Shown here in pieces: positions 38,337 to 51,500 of a stretch of DNA of 64,000 nt. The notes under the pieces were generated by a model. It was given only the letters and a program-made list of their open reading frames with translations. It was not told where the DNA came from and searched no databases. This DNA comes from Ooceraea biroi. Taxonomy: Eukaryota; Arthropoda; Insecta; Hymenoptera; Formicidae. The stretch lies in the NCBI RefSeq assembly GCF_003672135.1, contig NC_039508.1, forward strand, positions 15,945,945 to 16,009,944. Reading direction: 5' to 3'. Each line of letters opens with the position of its first letter. Positions within the stretch are counted from its first letter, which is position 1. Position numbers and translations under genes: made by a program.

Positions 38337-41300
38337 CTGTAAATTGAGCACTTTGGTCAACGCGTTAATAAGAGCATTTAGTTCGAAGCAATCTTAATTC
38401 AAAGCGAACTTTGCTTCGACGGAAATTCAAATTGGTGTTTAATTAGAAGATCTTTGAAACTAAATCTTTTGTATGTTTGCATGTTTATTATAATGATTAT
38501 AGCTTGATTATCGACATAATTACGTGAATATAATTGTAATTATATATATATATGTAAATATTGTTATCGCATTTGAATTTAAATTTCTTAATAGACTGAT
38601 ACATAAAAACATTACAATGATATGAAAAGAATGTATCGAACTCGAAGAGAAGCTATCTTGATCAAAGAACCCGTAGAGGAAAGGAGCGACGACAGCTCTG
38701 ATACATTTCGAATTGTTATAACATAACGATCGAAATAAATCTCCACGAAAGTATAATCTCCGTGAAAGTACGCGCGTTTTCCGCTCCACTATCAATAGTT
38801 GTTCCTCCAGAATACGAGTTTCCCTCGAATACGACTTAACGATGTCGAATGTAACCCCACCCTCTTCCTTCTCTACCACATTCCGGACCGAATTCGGCAT
38901 CGATTTCCATTTTCAACCCTCTCCCGGCCACCCTTCACGCGCGGTCCTTGTTCCTCGTCCCCAAAATTACCCTCGGCTCGTTGAATCTTTAATTTCCGGC
39001 GTAGGAGCCCGCGAGGCTGGCAGCGATTTTTGGTGATATCTTTCTGGTGCGCCACGTGGCCCGACCAGATTTCTCGACGCCCGCGTTTCGCCCTCTCGTT
39101 TCACGGCGAGCGAGGTTTTCAATGAGATTAAATTCCGCGTGGAAGCTGGAATCTTGCGCGAATAACTTCGCCGTGACGAGCCAGCGTAGCTACCAGCGTG
39201 GAATGAAAGTTTCGGCGTATTCGACCGTGATACCTTTGGCGCTCGTAGAAAAAGGACGTAAATCGTCTAATTTGAGATACGTCTTCGATCGCAGTGCATC
39301 TAGTCTATATTGCAGATTTAAATATGTCGCGCGTTGCGTGCGTTAGCATGATGTATTCTGTGCTCTTAAAGTTGCAAAAAGACGTTTTATTAATATTTTA
39401 GTTTCATGTTTAGAGAAATTGTCATCTTTATAATTGCGACGATTGATCTATCTGAAATTCACGTAACTATTGCTTATATCTTCCTCGAGGAATATGTTTC
39501 ATGGGACACTTGGTACGCGGCACACGCGACAGTAAAGATACCACGAAACAATGTTGCGGCGTATCCGTATATTCGGTAATTAACCGGCAACGCGCGAGAA
39601 ACTCGGGACTACAATTAGCACCAGCCAATACGTAAAATGAATTATCGCACTGGGCTTTTGTCCGGCCGTGTTTGGGTTATTACCGCTTCGCGTAGTTCCA
39701 TTCAATTAGCCTAAAAACTTAGCCAGATACATTCGGGATGTTTCACGCTTCCTTTTACCTCCGGGTTTTGCCCATTTTGCGATCAAGTATATAATTATGG
39801 AATTTCGATATTCGAAATAAAAGGTACGCTGCACAGGAAAACAGGAAAATAATATTTACACATTTTTAGGTGGCTTCAATTAAATCACCTAAGAATTATT
39901 GGAAGTTCTTTTATACAAATTCAAACTTTTGTAAGTTCTTTTGATCTCGCCATATTAAATGTTAAAATTCATCAAACGAACAAATGAATAAAAGCACCAA
40001 TCTTTTATCTCGTGGATCTTACAATAAACAAAAATGAAAGATACTTTTTATTTTACTAATATGTAACTTTCTTCTTCTTGATATACTTATTGAGACTAAT
40101 TAATCGTGGAGTTAATCAAAAACTGATGAGCTTATTATTTAGTAGGTTCGCGTTGCATAATCGTTGTATATTAAGTAGAATAGCTGAGTATGTGAAAATC
40201 GCCGGTCACTTATTTTATTCTTTTTATTATATCATCATAATTCTATTACGACGGAAAGTTGGTGAGGCTTTTAATTACTACGTGCCTTCGTGTGTGTGTG
40301 CTTTTCCTACTAGAATAATCCAGTTTTGAATGCAAATGTACGGCGTGGTTTCTTTTTTTTCATCAGGATTACCTGGCAGATTCGCAACAGTATTGTACGT
40401 TACGGATATGTAACTCCTACTTTTTTACCTTGCGGATTGCGCAGCTTATCTTCCGTCTTGCTTCAACATCAACCGACATGCGCTTAATTTTTTCCTGGAT
40501 AATATTTTATTTAATCCAGCTTTGCCACGAAATAATGCAAGTATAATACGTAACAGTTTCTTCCGCGGAACTCTCGTTTGTGCTTCTTTAGTAAAATCAG
40601 TCCTTTAGTGGAGATAAAAAAACTTTAATAGAGACCTTAACGAAATTAAATAAAACCAAAGAGCTTTTAGAACTAAAATCAGACAGAGTTTCACAGACCT
40701 TTGTTCACGTTGAATTATCGTCAGTTATTAATTAGAGATACTTGTTAAAAAACATTTTGTGCTTTGCGGAATAATAATAATTATCATAATAATAATTCTG
40801 ATGTTGATATTATATTTGTCTTCCAACGCACATTTTAATTAATACTCAATGGAAAGAGCATTAAATAACTAACAAGCAATTAGCAGATATTAAAATTTTT
40901 TAACAATCATCAGCTATCGTCATTATCAAAGCTCGATACAAATAAACTCAACTGTATAATAACTGCGTATTGCTCTTCTGAAATAATTAATTGCGATCGA
41001 AATTATCAATTCGATGACGAGCTGCCACGATTTCGTGCCGAACATAACGTACAGCTGTTTATGTCGGTTGTTTAACGTTATGCTTTAATTAATACCGAGC
41101 TGTGCCACATGACGAAACTCACGGGCAGAGCTCGATGGTTGTTCTAATTTACGCCCTCTTGTATTATGCGGTACGTGCCTCTCTTACTGTATTAATCCGG
41201 GGTTAGAAGCACATTCGCGTTATGTTGCGTTCCGCTGAAATAATTTCGGTTTATAGGTAGACACGCGCTAATACATTTATTCGAAAATTTCCAAATGCAT

Positions 41301-44300
41301 GGACGAGTGTGTACAAGGAAAGCTAATAAACCATCTACATGAATACCTAATTTTAGAAAGTACAGATATCCTTCTACGAATAACGTCGACCTCATCCACA
41401 AAGGATCATGTAGCGCAAGCGATTCTAAGCGGCTTAGGAGACGGAAACGATCAAGGCCGTGCTCAATGATCGTGTACGAACGTAATTTTTGGCAAATCAT
41501 TATTAAAGCGATTTCGAGAAGGTTGAGTGTAATGACAAATCTGGAAGATTAATCTCGTGGTGATGTGAGCTCAGAGATCTGCGACGTGATAAAGTTTAAT
41601 TAGATACATGAATGTATTCCAATTTCTTCGCCAATGTGTAAGTTAGATATACAATAATAATTATTCGACCATTAATTGGCAAGCTCAATTTATTAATCAA
41701 ATTGTGACGTTTCGACCAAGGTTTCTGGTCCTCTTCAGACAAAGATAATGATATTACATCAAAAATTCCTTCACAATAACATTAGAACTATGAAATATTG
41801 TGGACGCAATAATCATGATTTCAAACTGAAATGAACAACGTATTAAATATGCTGTTATCAATTACATCATAAATTATACAAATAATTCTACTCACATGTT
41901 TGCACGTCAATAATTAAAAATAAGTATATATAATATAATAAATCAACACACTGTTAATTTAACACATATGTGAGAATCAAAGTAGAAGTGACAAAAATCC
42001 ATTCGATCATCATGAGACGAAATCATACGTGATACTGATGTACAAGTAAAGGGAAAACATATTTTTCACGCAAGTCTAATAACACTATCGTAAACACCTG
42101 GAAAATTGTCGGTGTCCTTCTGTAAGTTAACTGGATTGCTTTATTACGTCACAATTTGATTAATAAATTGAGCTTGCCAATTAATGGTCAAATAATTATT
42201 ATTGTATATCTAGATACATGAACTAGTGCATTGGATCGATCAAGTAGATTGACTGTTCAAATTGGATTTGTATTGCTTCTACTACAGTTTAAGTCATTAT
42301 TACACAAATTGTCGAATAATGTACAAATTATTATATTATTATATTATGAATATTATTGTGCATACAAATGATTGTATCAATATCTTGCGTATTAAAAATA
42401 TTATATGATAATAATTACAAAAATAATTTATATTAATTAAGTACTTAATTTTAAAGAATAAAATTCAGAATTTTTATTCACTTCAGTAGTAAAGTTCAGA
42501 TATAGTCAGACTTCTTCCAAAGCCTTGGACGCAAGATTCGCCCTTATCTCTGCAGGAAATTGTTCAGTAGCCCCAAAGAAATGTTACGAGCTAAACTGCA
42601 GTGGCATTAAGCGAGCATGATAGTGCTATTCCGTACGAAGGACGATCTCAATTCGCGATCACCAGAACTAATGGTTCTCCTTACAACCGGCGTCGTCATG
42701 GGATCGGCCATTTATCCCCGCGCGAGTGAAGACAGGTGCAAGACGCGGTGCAGTGCGCTTGCAGGTGCAACTGTGCAGCTGACGATGGGGCAGGTACTAT
42801 TATCTCTTCCGTCAGGACAAATCCCTTATTAATGGTCGACTAATTGGATTTCTGGATGGAGGAGTGATTACGTCAAAGTGCGGCCTCGTGTATGTTGACA
42901 GAACAGAGAGGAAGAGGCACAATGTGTACAGCGTGTTCCAAATTTCTCGCATTTCCTTTTGTCTCCTCCTTGAATTTTTAATTAATTGTCAGCAGATAAA
43001 ATTGTCTTAATAAACAATTGTTAAACGTAATTAGTTACAAATATGTAGATATTTTATGATATTACGGATTTGAGTTCTATTTAAGATAAATAGAAAAAAT
43101 GATACCTTATATTTTTTTATTCTTATTTAAAATAAACTATATTTTAACATACATTCTTGGCTCTCTGAAAATTTATTACGTAAATATTTAAAACTAAGAA
43201 TTGTTGATAATTTAAAAGATCTAGAGTTAAAGTATTACTTTAAGTCTGAATATTGCGGAAGAACTCATGTGACGTTCAGATAAAGTTTTGCTGGCTTGCA
43301 TACAGTCGATGTATGTATTGTACTATGCTATATACGAGGTTTGACTCCTGAGGCACTCTGTATAGGAGTCAGTGAGGTAATAGGAGGAAGATTTATCCTA
43401 CAACGGCGATCTCTCCATTAGCCCTTGCATCTCACTCAATATCCTCCCTTTCAATCGGGCAAATACACCTGATATCGGGCAACGATTGTTCCTGTCGTCG
43501 CTCGTCGAAGACAACTCGTAATTACGGCTCGAAGCGATGAGACAATGCTGCCAATGTATAATAGAGCGGATACAGAATTCATGCGTGAATGATGCGATGA
43601 TGCTGTAGCTGTAATAGTACAGGAGGATCAAGGATGGAATAATTACAGCAGTCTGTAAGGATTAATTCTGTGGGAAGATTTGCCTTTCCGCGATTTGTTT
43701 CATATGTAGCAACATGAATAATTTATAGATACAATTCTTTCAAATATTTCTTTAAAGTCTATTTTTTCAGATTATTTGGATTATTTGGATTAAAAGAATT
43801 TATTAGCGTAGTAGAATTTCGTGGCAAGAGAATTTTTTGGCACTAAAAGCAACGATACTGATCATGTGGCGCGTCGCATTTCGTGCCTCAGAATTTTTTA
43901 CCGTCGAGTCGCCATCATGAGGACGAGAAGCAGGTACAAGGGGAGGAGGAGGAAAATTGCCGTCGCGAGGCAGCCGACAATAAAATTTCGTCGTTAAAGA
44001 ATCCGGGCGCGCTTTCGCGTGGCCACTTAATCAATAACGACGTCGAGGAGCCTGCTCGACGTTGCTCGTTAGGACGTAAGGGGTAAGAAGCGTAAAAAAA
44101 GGACGAGGAGCGGCGCGGGTGAAAACCGCCAGGATAAGGATAGAAGTAAAGGGTAAGAGTCACCGATGAGGGTAGAAGAGAAAGAAAAAAAAAGAAACTC
44201 TCGAAGAGAAGGAGTAACGACATGCAACGCACACCGGCCTTGTAACACGTAAAGGTTTGCGGAAAGCGGGCTCGTCACGCAATGCAAATGAGCATAACGC

Positions 44301-47300
44301 TCGCGGAAAGCGATAGCGAGCTCTCCCTTCGGCAGGCAAGGTTGCGGAGCCCTTTAACTTTAAAAATATCAAGTTTTCTCTTGGTTACGCGCGCGTAGGG
44401 GAGAGTTACGAGACAAAGACAGTTTGCGACAGTGAACTTTACGGTTCAACGTGGTACCATTTCACGTTTATAGATGTACTTAAGGATTATTGCTTACTAC
44501 TGTTATTAATCCCTGGATTATCACGCGCGAGCACGAGCGAGACGATGAGATTTACTGAGATCATAGAAGTAACTTTTGTCTTTACTTCGCGTAATTTCAT
44601 TTATTCTCTATTGTGAGAATCTACTCTTTACGATGCCGTTAACTGTTTTCTCTTAGATTTCTTTGTGATTCTGTATCTTTTGCGTGTACATCGGGTTCCG
44701 CGAGATTCTCGATCCAGGAACATATATTCTATCCTGCTTCACTCTACGTTTAATACCATTTTGTTGAAAAACCGTCGGCGTCGCGTTGAGAAGCTCGTCC
44801 CCTTTTTCTTGCCGGAGGTAGCATCGTTAACGGAAACCCCGTTCATATTTCATCCTCGGTGTATGTCATCGAAGCGAGCGAGTCCTCGACTATCCAACGT
44901 CTCACCATTTTTCCGCGTCTGTCCTTGTTGGAGGGTGCAAATCTTGACCTTGGCATGGGTCGGTTAAGTCTTCGGCATCTCTTCTTTGTGCCATCTCTCT
45001 TCCCCTCTTTCTTCTGTGAAAGCGATTTTAGCTCGTTCGAGTAATCGCCAGATTTGGCGGATCTTAAATCTCGCGCGTCGACGCTAATCGCCGTCCCGTT
45101 TAAAAGCCCTTTCCGTCCGCCCTTCAAGAAGCTAAAACGGTTATAAGGGGTAAGAGGATTTGCTGTGGCTTGTAAGTGGTCGAATTGCCGACAACTCCTC
45201 GTAGCCTCCTCGCAATTTTTCTGGCAATTCGCGCGGACACAAATACAAAAAGTTGTTTTCCTCTTGACTTCAGAGTACTTACGATCAATACAGGTAATTT
45301 TGTGCCACACTTATAGCTGCTTTTTGCTCTGCGTTTTTTGTCCCTTTCAATTCTGTACACGTATTGTTATAAATTGCTAAGGTACATAAAGAATCTCTGC
45401 ACTCCATTTAATTGTTTCCATATATTTTAAATTTCGACAAACGGAAGTTCCGCGGCTATTGCTTTCGTCAAAATATAAATAAATCGCTGATAATCGATAG
45501 AGTAGACACAAATATTGTTTCAAAACATCGTCTAACATTTTAAATATGTAGGACGTTCTGATTCATTGCATTTTATTGATGAATTCTTCATCAAATTATT
45601 GTTAAAGGTAAAATAGATTTCGATTAATTTTTATAAAACGATAAAATAGAATGCAATGTAAATAAAAATCGTTTCTTTAGCTATGAACTAATCAGATTAA
45701 ATTCATGCTGTCATATTAACTGATATACGCGCAATTAACACGTTAGGTATGAGTCACATATGACTTATTCGACTTCGTGTATATTCATAAAGTACATGGA
45801 ATTCATCCATCCATCTAATACTATTAGAGATCGTTAAAACATCTAGAGGCTCTCAAATAATAAATAACAAAGGTGCTTCTGCATAAACAAGTTCATGAAA
45901 TAGCATTTTAGACAAGATTCACTTATTTAATCCGGCCGTGCAAAATCATTGTTTAAACAAACTATCGTAGTCACCGTAAGGGTCTGCAGTACATTAATGA
46001 TAATGGTCAGATAGTGGGAGATTATATAGCGCAAAACTCTGCGCGTAACGTTCAATTACGGACTATACGCCACATGCTGTGCCGAGGAACCACGTGCATC
46101 TTGCATAAAGCTGCATAATGAGCGTTATCGGCTTTACCATGTTTCGACCGAAGAAAGCGTCTGTGAGTAAGAGGATTTGCGGGGAAGCGCGGCCGAACGA
46201 TCAAGATCGTTATAAAGTTACATCACCATATTACAAATACCGTTTTGTAATTGTTTTTACATACGATAAAATATCAGGCGCGTTGTTGAGATTTCAAAAA
46301 TTCTTTGGTTTTGATATTATCACACGCGTATCATTATCACGTTACATATTTTAAGAAATGTCGCGTCAAATCAGTCAAGGTGCCCAAGGTATATTATTTT
46401 TTATATTTTAGCACATGGTTCGTGAACACGCGAGCAACGCCCGTGCAGAGGAACAAAAGAAATCGTGTCAGCAAATTACTCCGCGTCCGCGGGATCTTGC
46501 TTCAATTTACTGTTTGAAAAGGTATCCCGTGCATAATGGAACTGCAGCCGAAATCGCGTTAATCCGAAAAAACAATTGGCACGAGAGTGGCTGGTATCGT
46601 TGCGAGCGGCAGATAGGTAGGTACGTGCGAATGCAACGCGGCGATAGCTTGCGCGAAAACTTTCAAAGTAAACGAAACGAACCGACTATAGTCGGCGTGT
46701 AAAAAGGTTGTAACGCGGTAGTAAATTCTCTTAAAGGAGCAAAAAGGGAAACGACCGCATGACAGGGCCGTCTTCGTTTCAATGCTCGCCGAATGCATCA
46801 CATAGATATGATCTCTGGGTCACAATTTGTCGCTAATCTTTTCCTCACATTACGGTTAATTATGGTGATTATATTGCTGCATACTTTACATGTACCATTT
46901 AGTAAAAATGAAAAAAAGAATTAAACAGAACAGATTAAATTATAATAAAATAATTTATAATAATTTATATTCTCTTCATACTGTTTCTATATCATTGATA
47001 TTTTTGTCTTCAATACATTGATATGAAGAATGATTCTATATTTATATATAATATATTCATAACCGCTTTGCATGTGTTGCAAATGTATAATAAAATTTCT
47101 CTTCGGCGAAGTAAAATAATTGCATGTCGAGTTCAGGGATCCAAGACTCGCAAGAGCAGCCCTGCCAGTTGCAGCCCGCACGAGTTGCTTCCCTTTAAAT
47201 CGGTGAAAATAAGGAGTTTGCGTGTTAAAGGGTCTTTCCCGTTGTTCCGCGTGTTCTTAAACTCTAAAGCCCTCAAGGCGTCGGCGCCCGTTGAACTGTT

Positions 47301-48476
47301 CTAAAAATGGAAGAGAAATTTTGTAGACTATGCGAGGATCGACGTGTTCAGGATGCAGGAAGTTACCTGGCATTTAACATTCACGAGTGAATATCGAGCG
47401 CAAAGCAAAACGAAGCAATTGATCCTGTAATGTCTGTTGTGATTTTCTCTTTACATAAAATTATTATTTTTAAAGCCTGAGGGAGTAGCGCTAAAAGCGC
47501 AAATGAAAATGATGGTATTTCGCGCCTTAAATTTAATTAATGAAATAACAGCAGACTCCACTTTAACAATGGCATAATTTCTTCTTCCTCTCTTCTCTTT
47601 GAGGCTTTCAAATTAAAGAACAAGAGCATGAGAATATGAAAATCTGTCTCTCTGTATAAAATAAATAACAGAAAAATTGTAAGAATTATAATAAAATAAT
47701 AATGTAATAATCGTAATAAAAACAATTAATCAAATGATTACGAGAAAAGATAGGTACTTGAATAGGCATAAAAACTTGAATAGACATAAATTCTCAATCT
47801 TATCCTGATTAATCAGGAAACTTGAAAATTTTATATGAATCGCGGAAATTCTTACATTTTCTTTCTGGATTTGAATCACAGGATGTGTTAATATTCCGTT
47901 AGATTCAAGCATTAAAATGTGATTAAAATTGATGGGGGTCGAACATCAAAGAAGCGGTCTGCCTTTTTCTGATCTCTCAGATGATTTTAAAACGCCTGGA
48001 GCATCAACGCCGTGTTAAAAATGAAAGATCGTCCTTTTCTGACTTTCGCTTTGTAGTCGCGCCCGCGGCGCCCGCCGCTGTCTCGACGTCGAACTTTATA
48101 CAGCAGGAAGATCTCGCGTGTATCAAGAGTCCTCCGTTGGAACGAAATTAGATTGAAAGTTCAGGCGAGGAGAATCCCCGAACGGTTTCCAGTTTTGCGG
48201 CAGAAGCGAAATCGCTATTACGGTATTACCTTTTTCCAATCGTTAATCGGATACATCGATTATCTCGATTATGTCGCGTCAACGATCAATAATCGAGAGA
48301 TGTTCAAATGGAAATGGCCGAAGACGAGAGATGCTAAAAATTTCATCGGACGTAGCTTTCACGTGATAAACAAATCGATTTTATCAGAGTACTCAGACGC
48401 AGTGTACATAGCCATCTGATACTTGTCGCGAGCTATAAGACGAGAGAAATGACTCATGAAAGAGAGAAAAAGCTCT

Positions 48477-48523
<47 letters not shown>

Positions 48524-51500
48524 CTCTTTGAGAGATCATCCGCACGCGTCAGCTCTCGAACAGCGTGACTGATAAAAAGCAACCTTCGCTTCATCTTGCT
48601 GTCGCCAAGCGGGCTGATAGACGCGGAGGAACCGCGTCGTTTGGTCGAAAGCGATCGTCGTGGCGCGTGAGCGGAATGCCCACGTGAACACGTAACGGGA
48701 ATACGTGTCGCCGTGACGACAAGTCGTTTCTCTCCTCGTCAAATTGGCATCCCGCCGATACGTATACCTAAGGAACCATTATCAGGGACACGTTGTCTCC
48801 CGCAGTCTCGTCATTCTCCCTCGTTGTCGCGACGCCAAAGCCGATAACGGAATCTAGACGAACGTTCATGCGTGCCGCCGTATATGTTCAACCCTTTAAT
48901 TGACGAAGAATTCTTTGATTGCTAAATTCGAGTTAACGAGAAAGTAAAAGAAAGATAAAAATGGAAAAGCAATAAAGAGAGGTTTGAAGTACGATATGTG
49001 CTTTATGTATGACCGTTTTCTTTCAACTGGACGAATTTGTTAATGTCGCTTTAATCGTTACGAAGATCGCGACATCGTTACAATCGCTATGCAGTGCGTC
49101 TCCGCTATCACACAGAAATCCGAGAAAGGCACTCAGCGTTGGGTAGTTTGATGCTCCCATGCATTTTCGATGAAGTCCGCAAGAAGTCTTGGGACTTCGT
49201 TCGCCCTCTCTATCCGCTTCTGTAATAAAATTTGGATCGATCTCTTTATGACAGATGGAACGACGCTGTCTCCTCTAAATTATAAATCAGAATTTTAGAT
49301 ACAACCGGTTGCGCTGCCCGTGCGATTGAAACATTCACTATTCCGCAGGTGACGTCACGAACCGAAAATTTTAACATGCGTGTGCCATTATAGAGATATA
49401 CAAATGGTACTCCATACTCTCGAAAATGACAAAATAATAACAGCAACTTGTTCTCTTCTACATGAATGCTACAAGATTTCAGAGCATCAATAAGTTTGCG
49501 GTATTTTTAATTCTTGAAATTAATAATAAATAGGATATATAATTTTAATTATACTCCACATCATTTTTCTTATTACTTAATTATTTCATAAAAGCAGAAT
49601 ACAAATTTTAGACACATTTTAGATTTAAATTCAATTTTTCTAGATCGCTTTTGTCTATTGTTCGCAAATGCTGTAACGATGCCAAAAGTTAAAAATAAAT
49701 AGAGGTCAAAAATAAGTGCCATCCGGTATTTGTATCGACGTCTCGCTGCACAAAGCAACTTGACAACGTTAAAATGTCAGACAGTCTGGTCCGTTACGTT
49801 GACCCATTAAGGTATTGAGACCTTATCTCAATAAAGACGACGATATCGTCCGAACAGCGAGACCGCCATTTCATCCGCTTACTTCCATTATCTACCAATC
49901 GAGGAACTCTCCAATGTGGCGATTCTCTGTCGAGTCTGCTCCTGAATCTGGGACGAATCCCCTAAGATTCATGTGCGAGAATATAACTAATTGGATAGTA
50001 TCATGCATCACTTGATCAAGAAATGGATTTCGACATAAAAATTAATTTGTGTGTATATACACACGAGTATACGATTTATTGCAATTTATGTAATAAATTA
50101 TTGTGATTCGTAAAAAGCGAGATAATTTTGTTCGTAATAAGACTAAAGTTTATAAAATTTGAGAAGAAGCAGAATTGTAATCTCTCGATCATAATAATAA
50201 TAATAATAAAATCAGGAATTCTCATAAACTTGACTTATAATTTAATTCAACGAGATAAAGCAGAAATGCTCCTTCCCTTCTTCTCCGTTTCATTATGAGG
50301 TACCATTGCTCTCTCTTTTGTCTTAAGACTCTCGCATTGTTCGATCTGTCGCCACTCGAGACATCGACCGAACATCAGGCAAACGCAGGTGTTCCACATA
50401 GATAGCAAGCATTGGCACAAGACCAATAAAGGCATCTATACCTCTCTTCTCTCCTCCACATTCTCCTTATATTTCCAAACGTCCTCCCGCCGCGTTCAAC
50501 TTGGCATTCGAGTATCGACTTGAAACTCCCGTGACTTTTCATTGAATTTCCTTGCGTCATTTAGATGGCTTTCCTTTGTTAGTCTTTTCTTTTTTTTACG
50601 ATTAGTGATAAAGAAATATTAAACAATAATGTTGAGAATCATTAAAAATGTCATGCAAATTATAATATAATTACTATAAAAGATAATGTGATTGTGTATC
50701 TTGATTTTTTATTTATTTTTTATTAATCACGCTTAACGACAATATTAAATAAGGCGAGACCCATTAGCTTGAGCGGAAACGAAAAGACGACAGATTTTAA
50801 CAAGCATCAATTTTTCTGCGATTTCGCTTTTAACGCTGAAGCGATAAGACAACAACAACGGCCATGCAAGGAATGGAGGGACCATTCATGGGAAAACAGC
50901 GGGGTGAAAAGGCAGGTAGGGAATCAGGGACTTGGCGATAGCGTCGAGATGGTTCTCTGAATTATTAGGGATTCTGGACGCTCGTGTACTCTACTTCTAG
51001 ACTATTAATCCTTCGCTCTGATGGTACCCGCGAGTAGAATGCTATTTTCAGATTTTTCCATGCTCTCAGAACGTCTTCATGCGCAACTGAGGCAGGACAG
51101 TTATGCGCGAAATTTTAACCATCCACAAAAGAAATTGCTTGAATTTGGAATGAGTTCTTCGAAGTTTAGCAAAGAACGATTACATTACTCCTCTACGCAA
51201 GTATATAATAGAGAATTACGAGATTTGAATGTGATTAGAGAATCTTTCTAGACTATTTTAGATTCTAGGAAATAACACATATGCATATGTATACAAGGAA
51301 TGAAACATATCTACGTAACATGTAACAAAAAATATTAAAATTTCCTGAGATATGCAATATCGCCCATATAGCAAAATTTATACGATAAATTTTCTAAAAC
51401 ATTGACATTTGCTTTAACTAATTAGAAAAGTGCATTTTGTAAGTGCAAAATTTTCGACGATTCCAGAAATATAGAAAATTACGAAGTTTATAAAATTTGG

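Noticed and set aside
38520..38900. 126-codon minus-strand frame close to the last Gfrl exon
   Set aside because: It lies inside the intron and does not connect in phase to neighbouring exons. The end is AT-repeat derived.
44843..45310. 155-codon minus-strand frame with a Cys cluster near its start
   Set aside because: It lies in a GC-rich patch of the long Gfrl intron, shows no recognisable family and has no supporting splice signals. A frame of this length can occur by chance in 64 kb.
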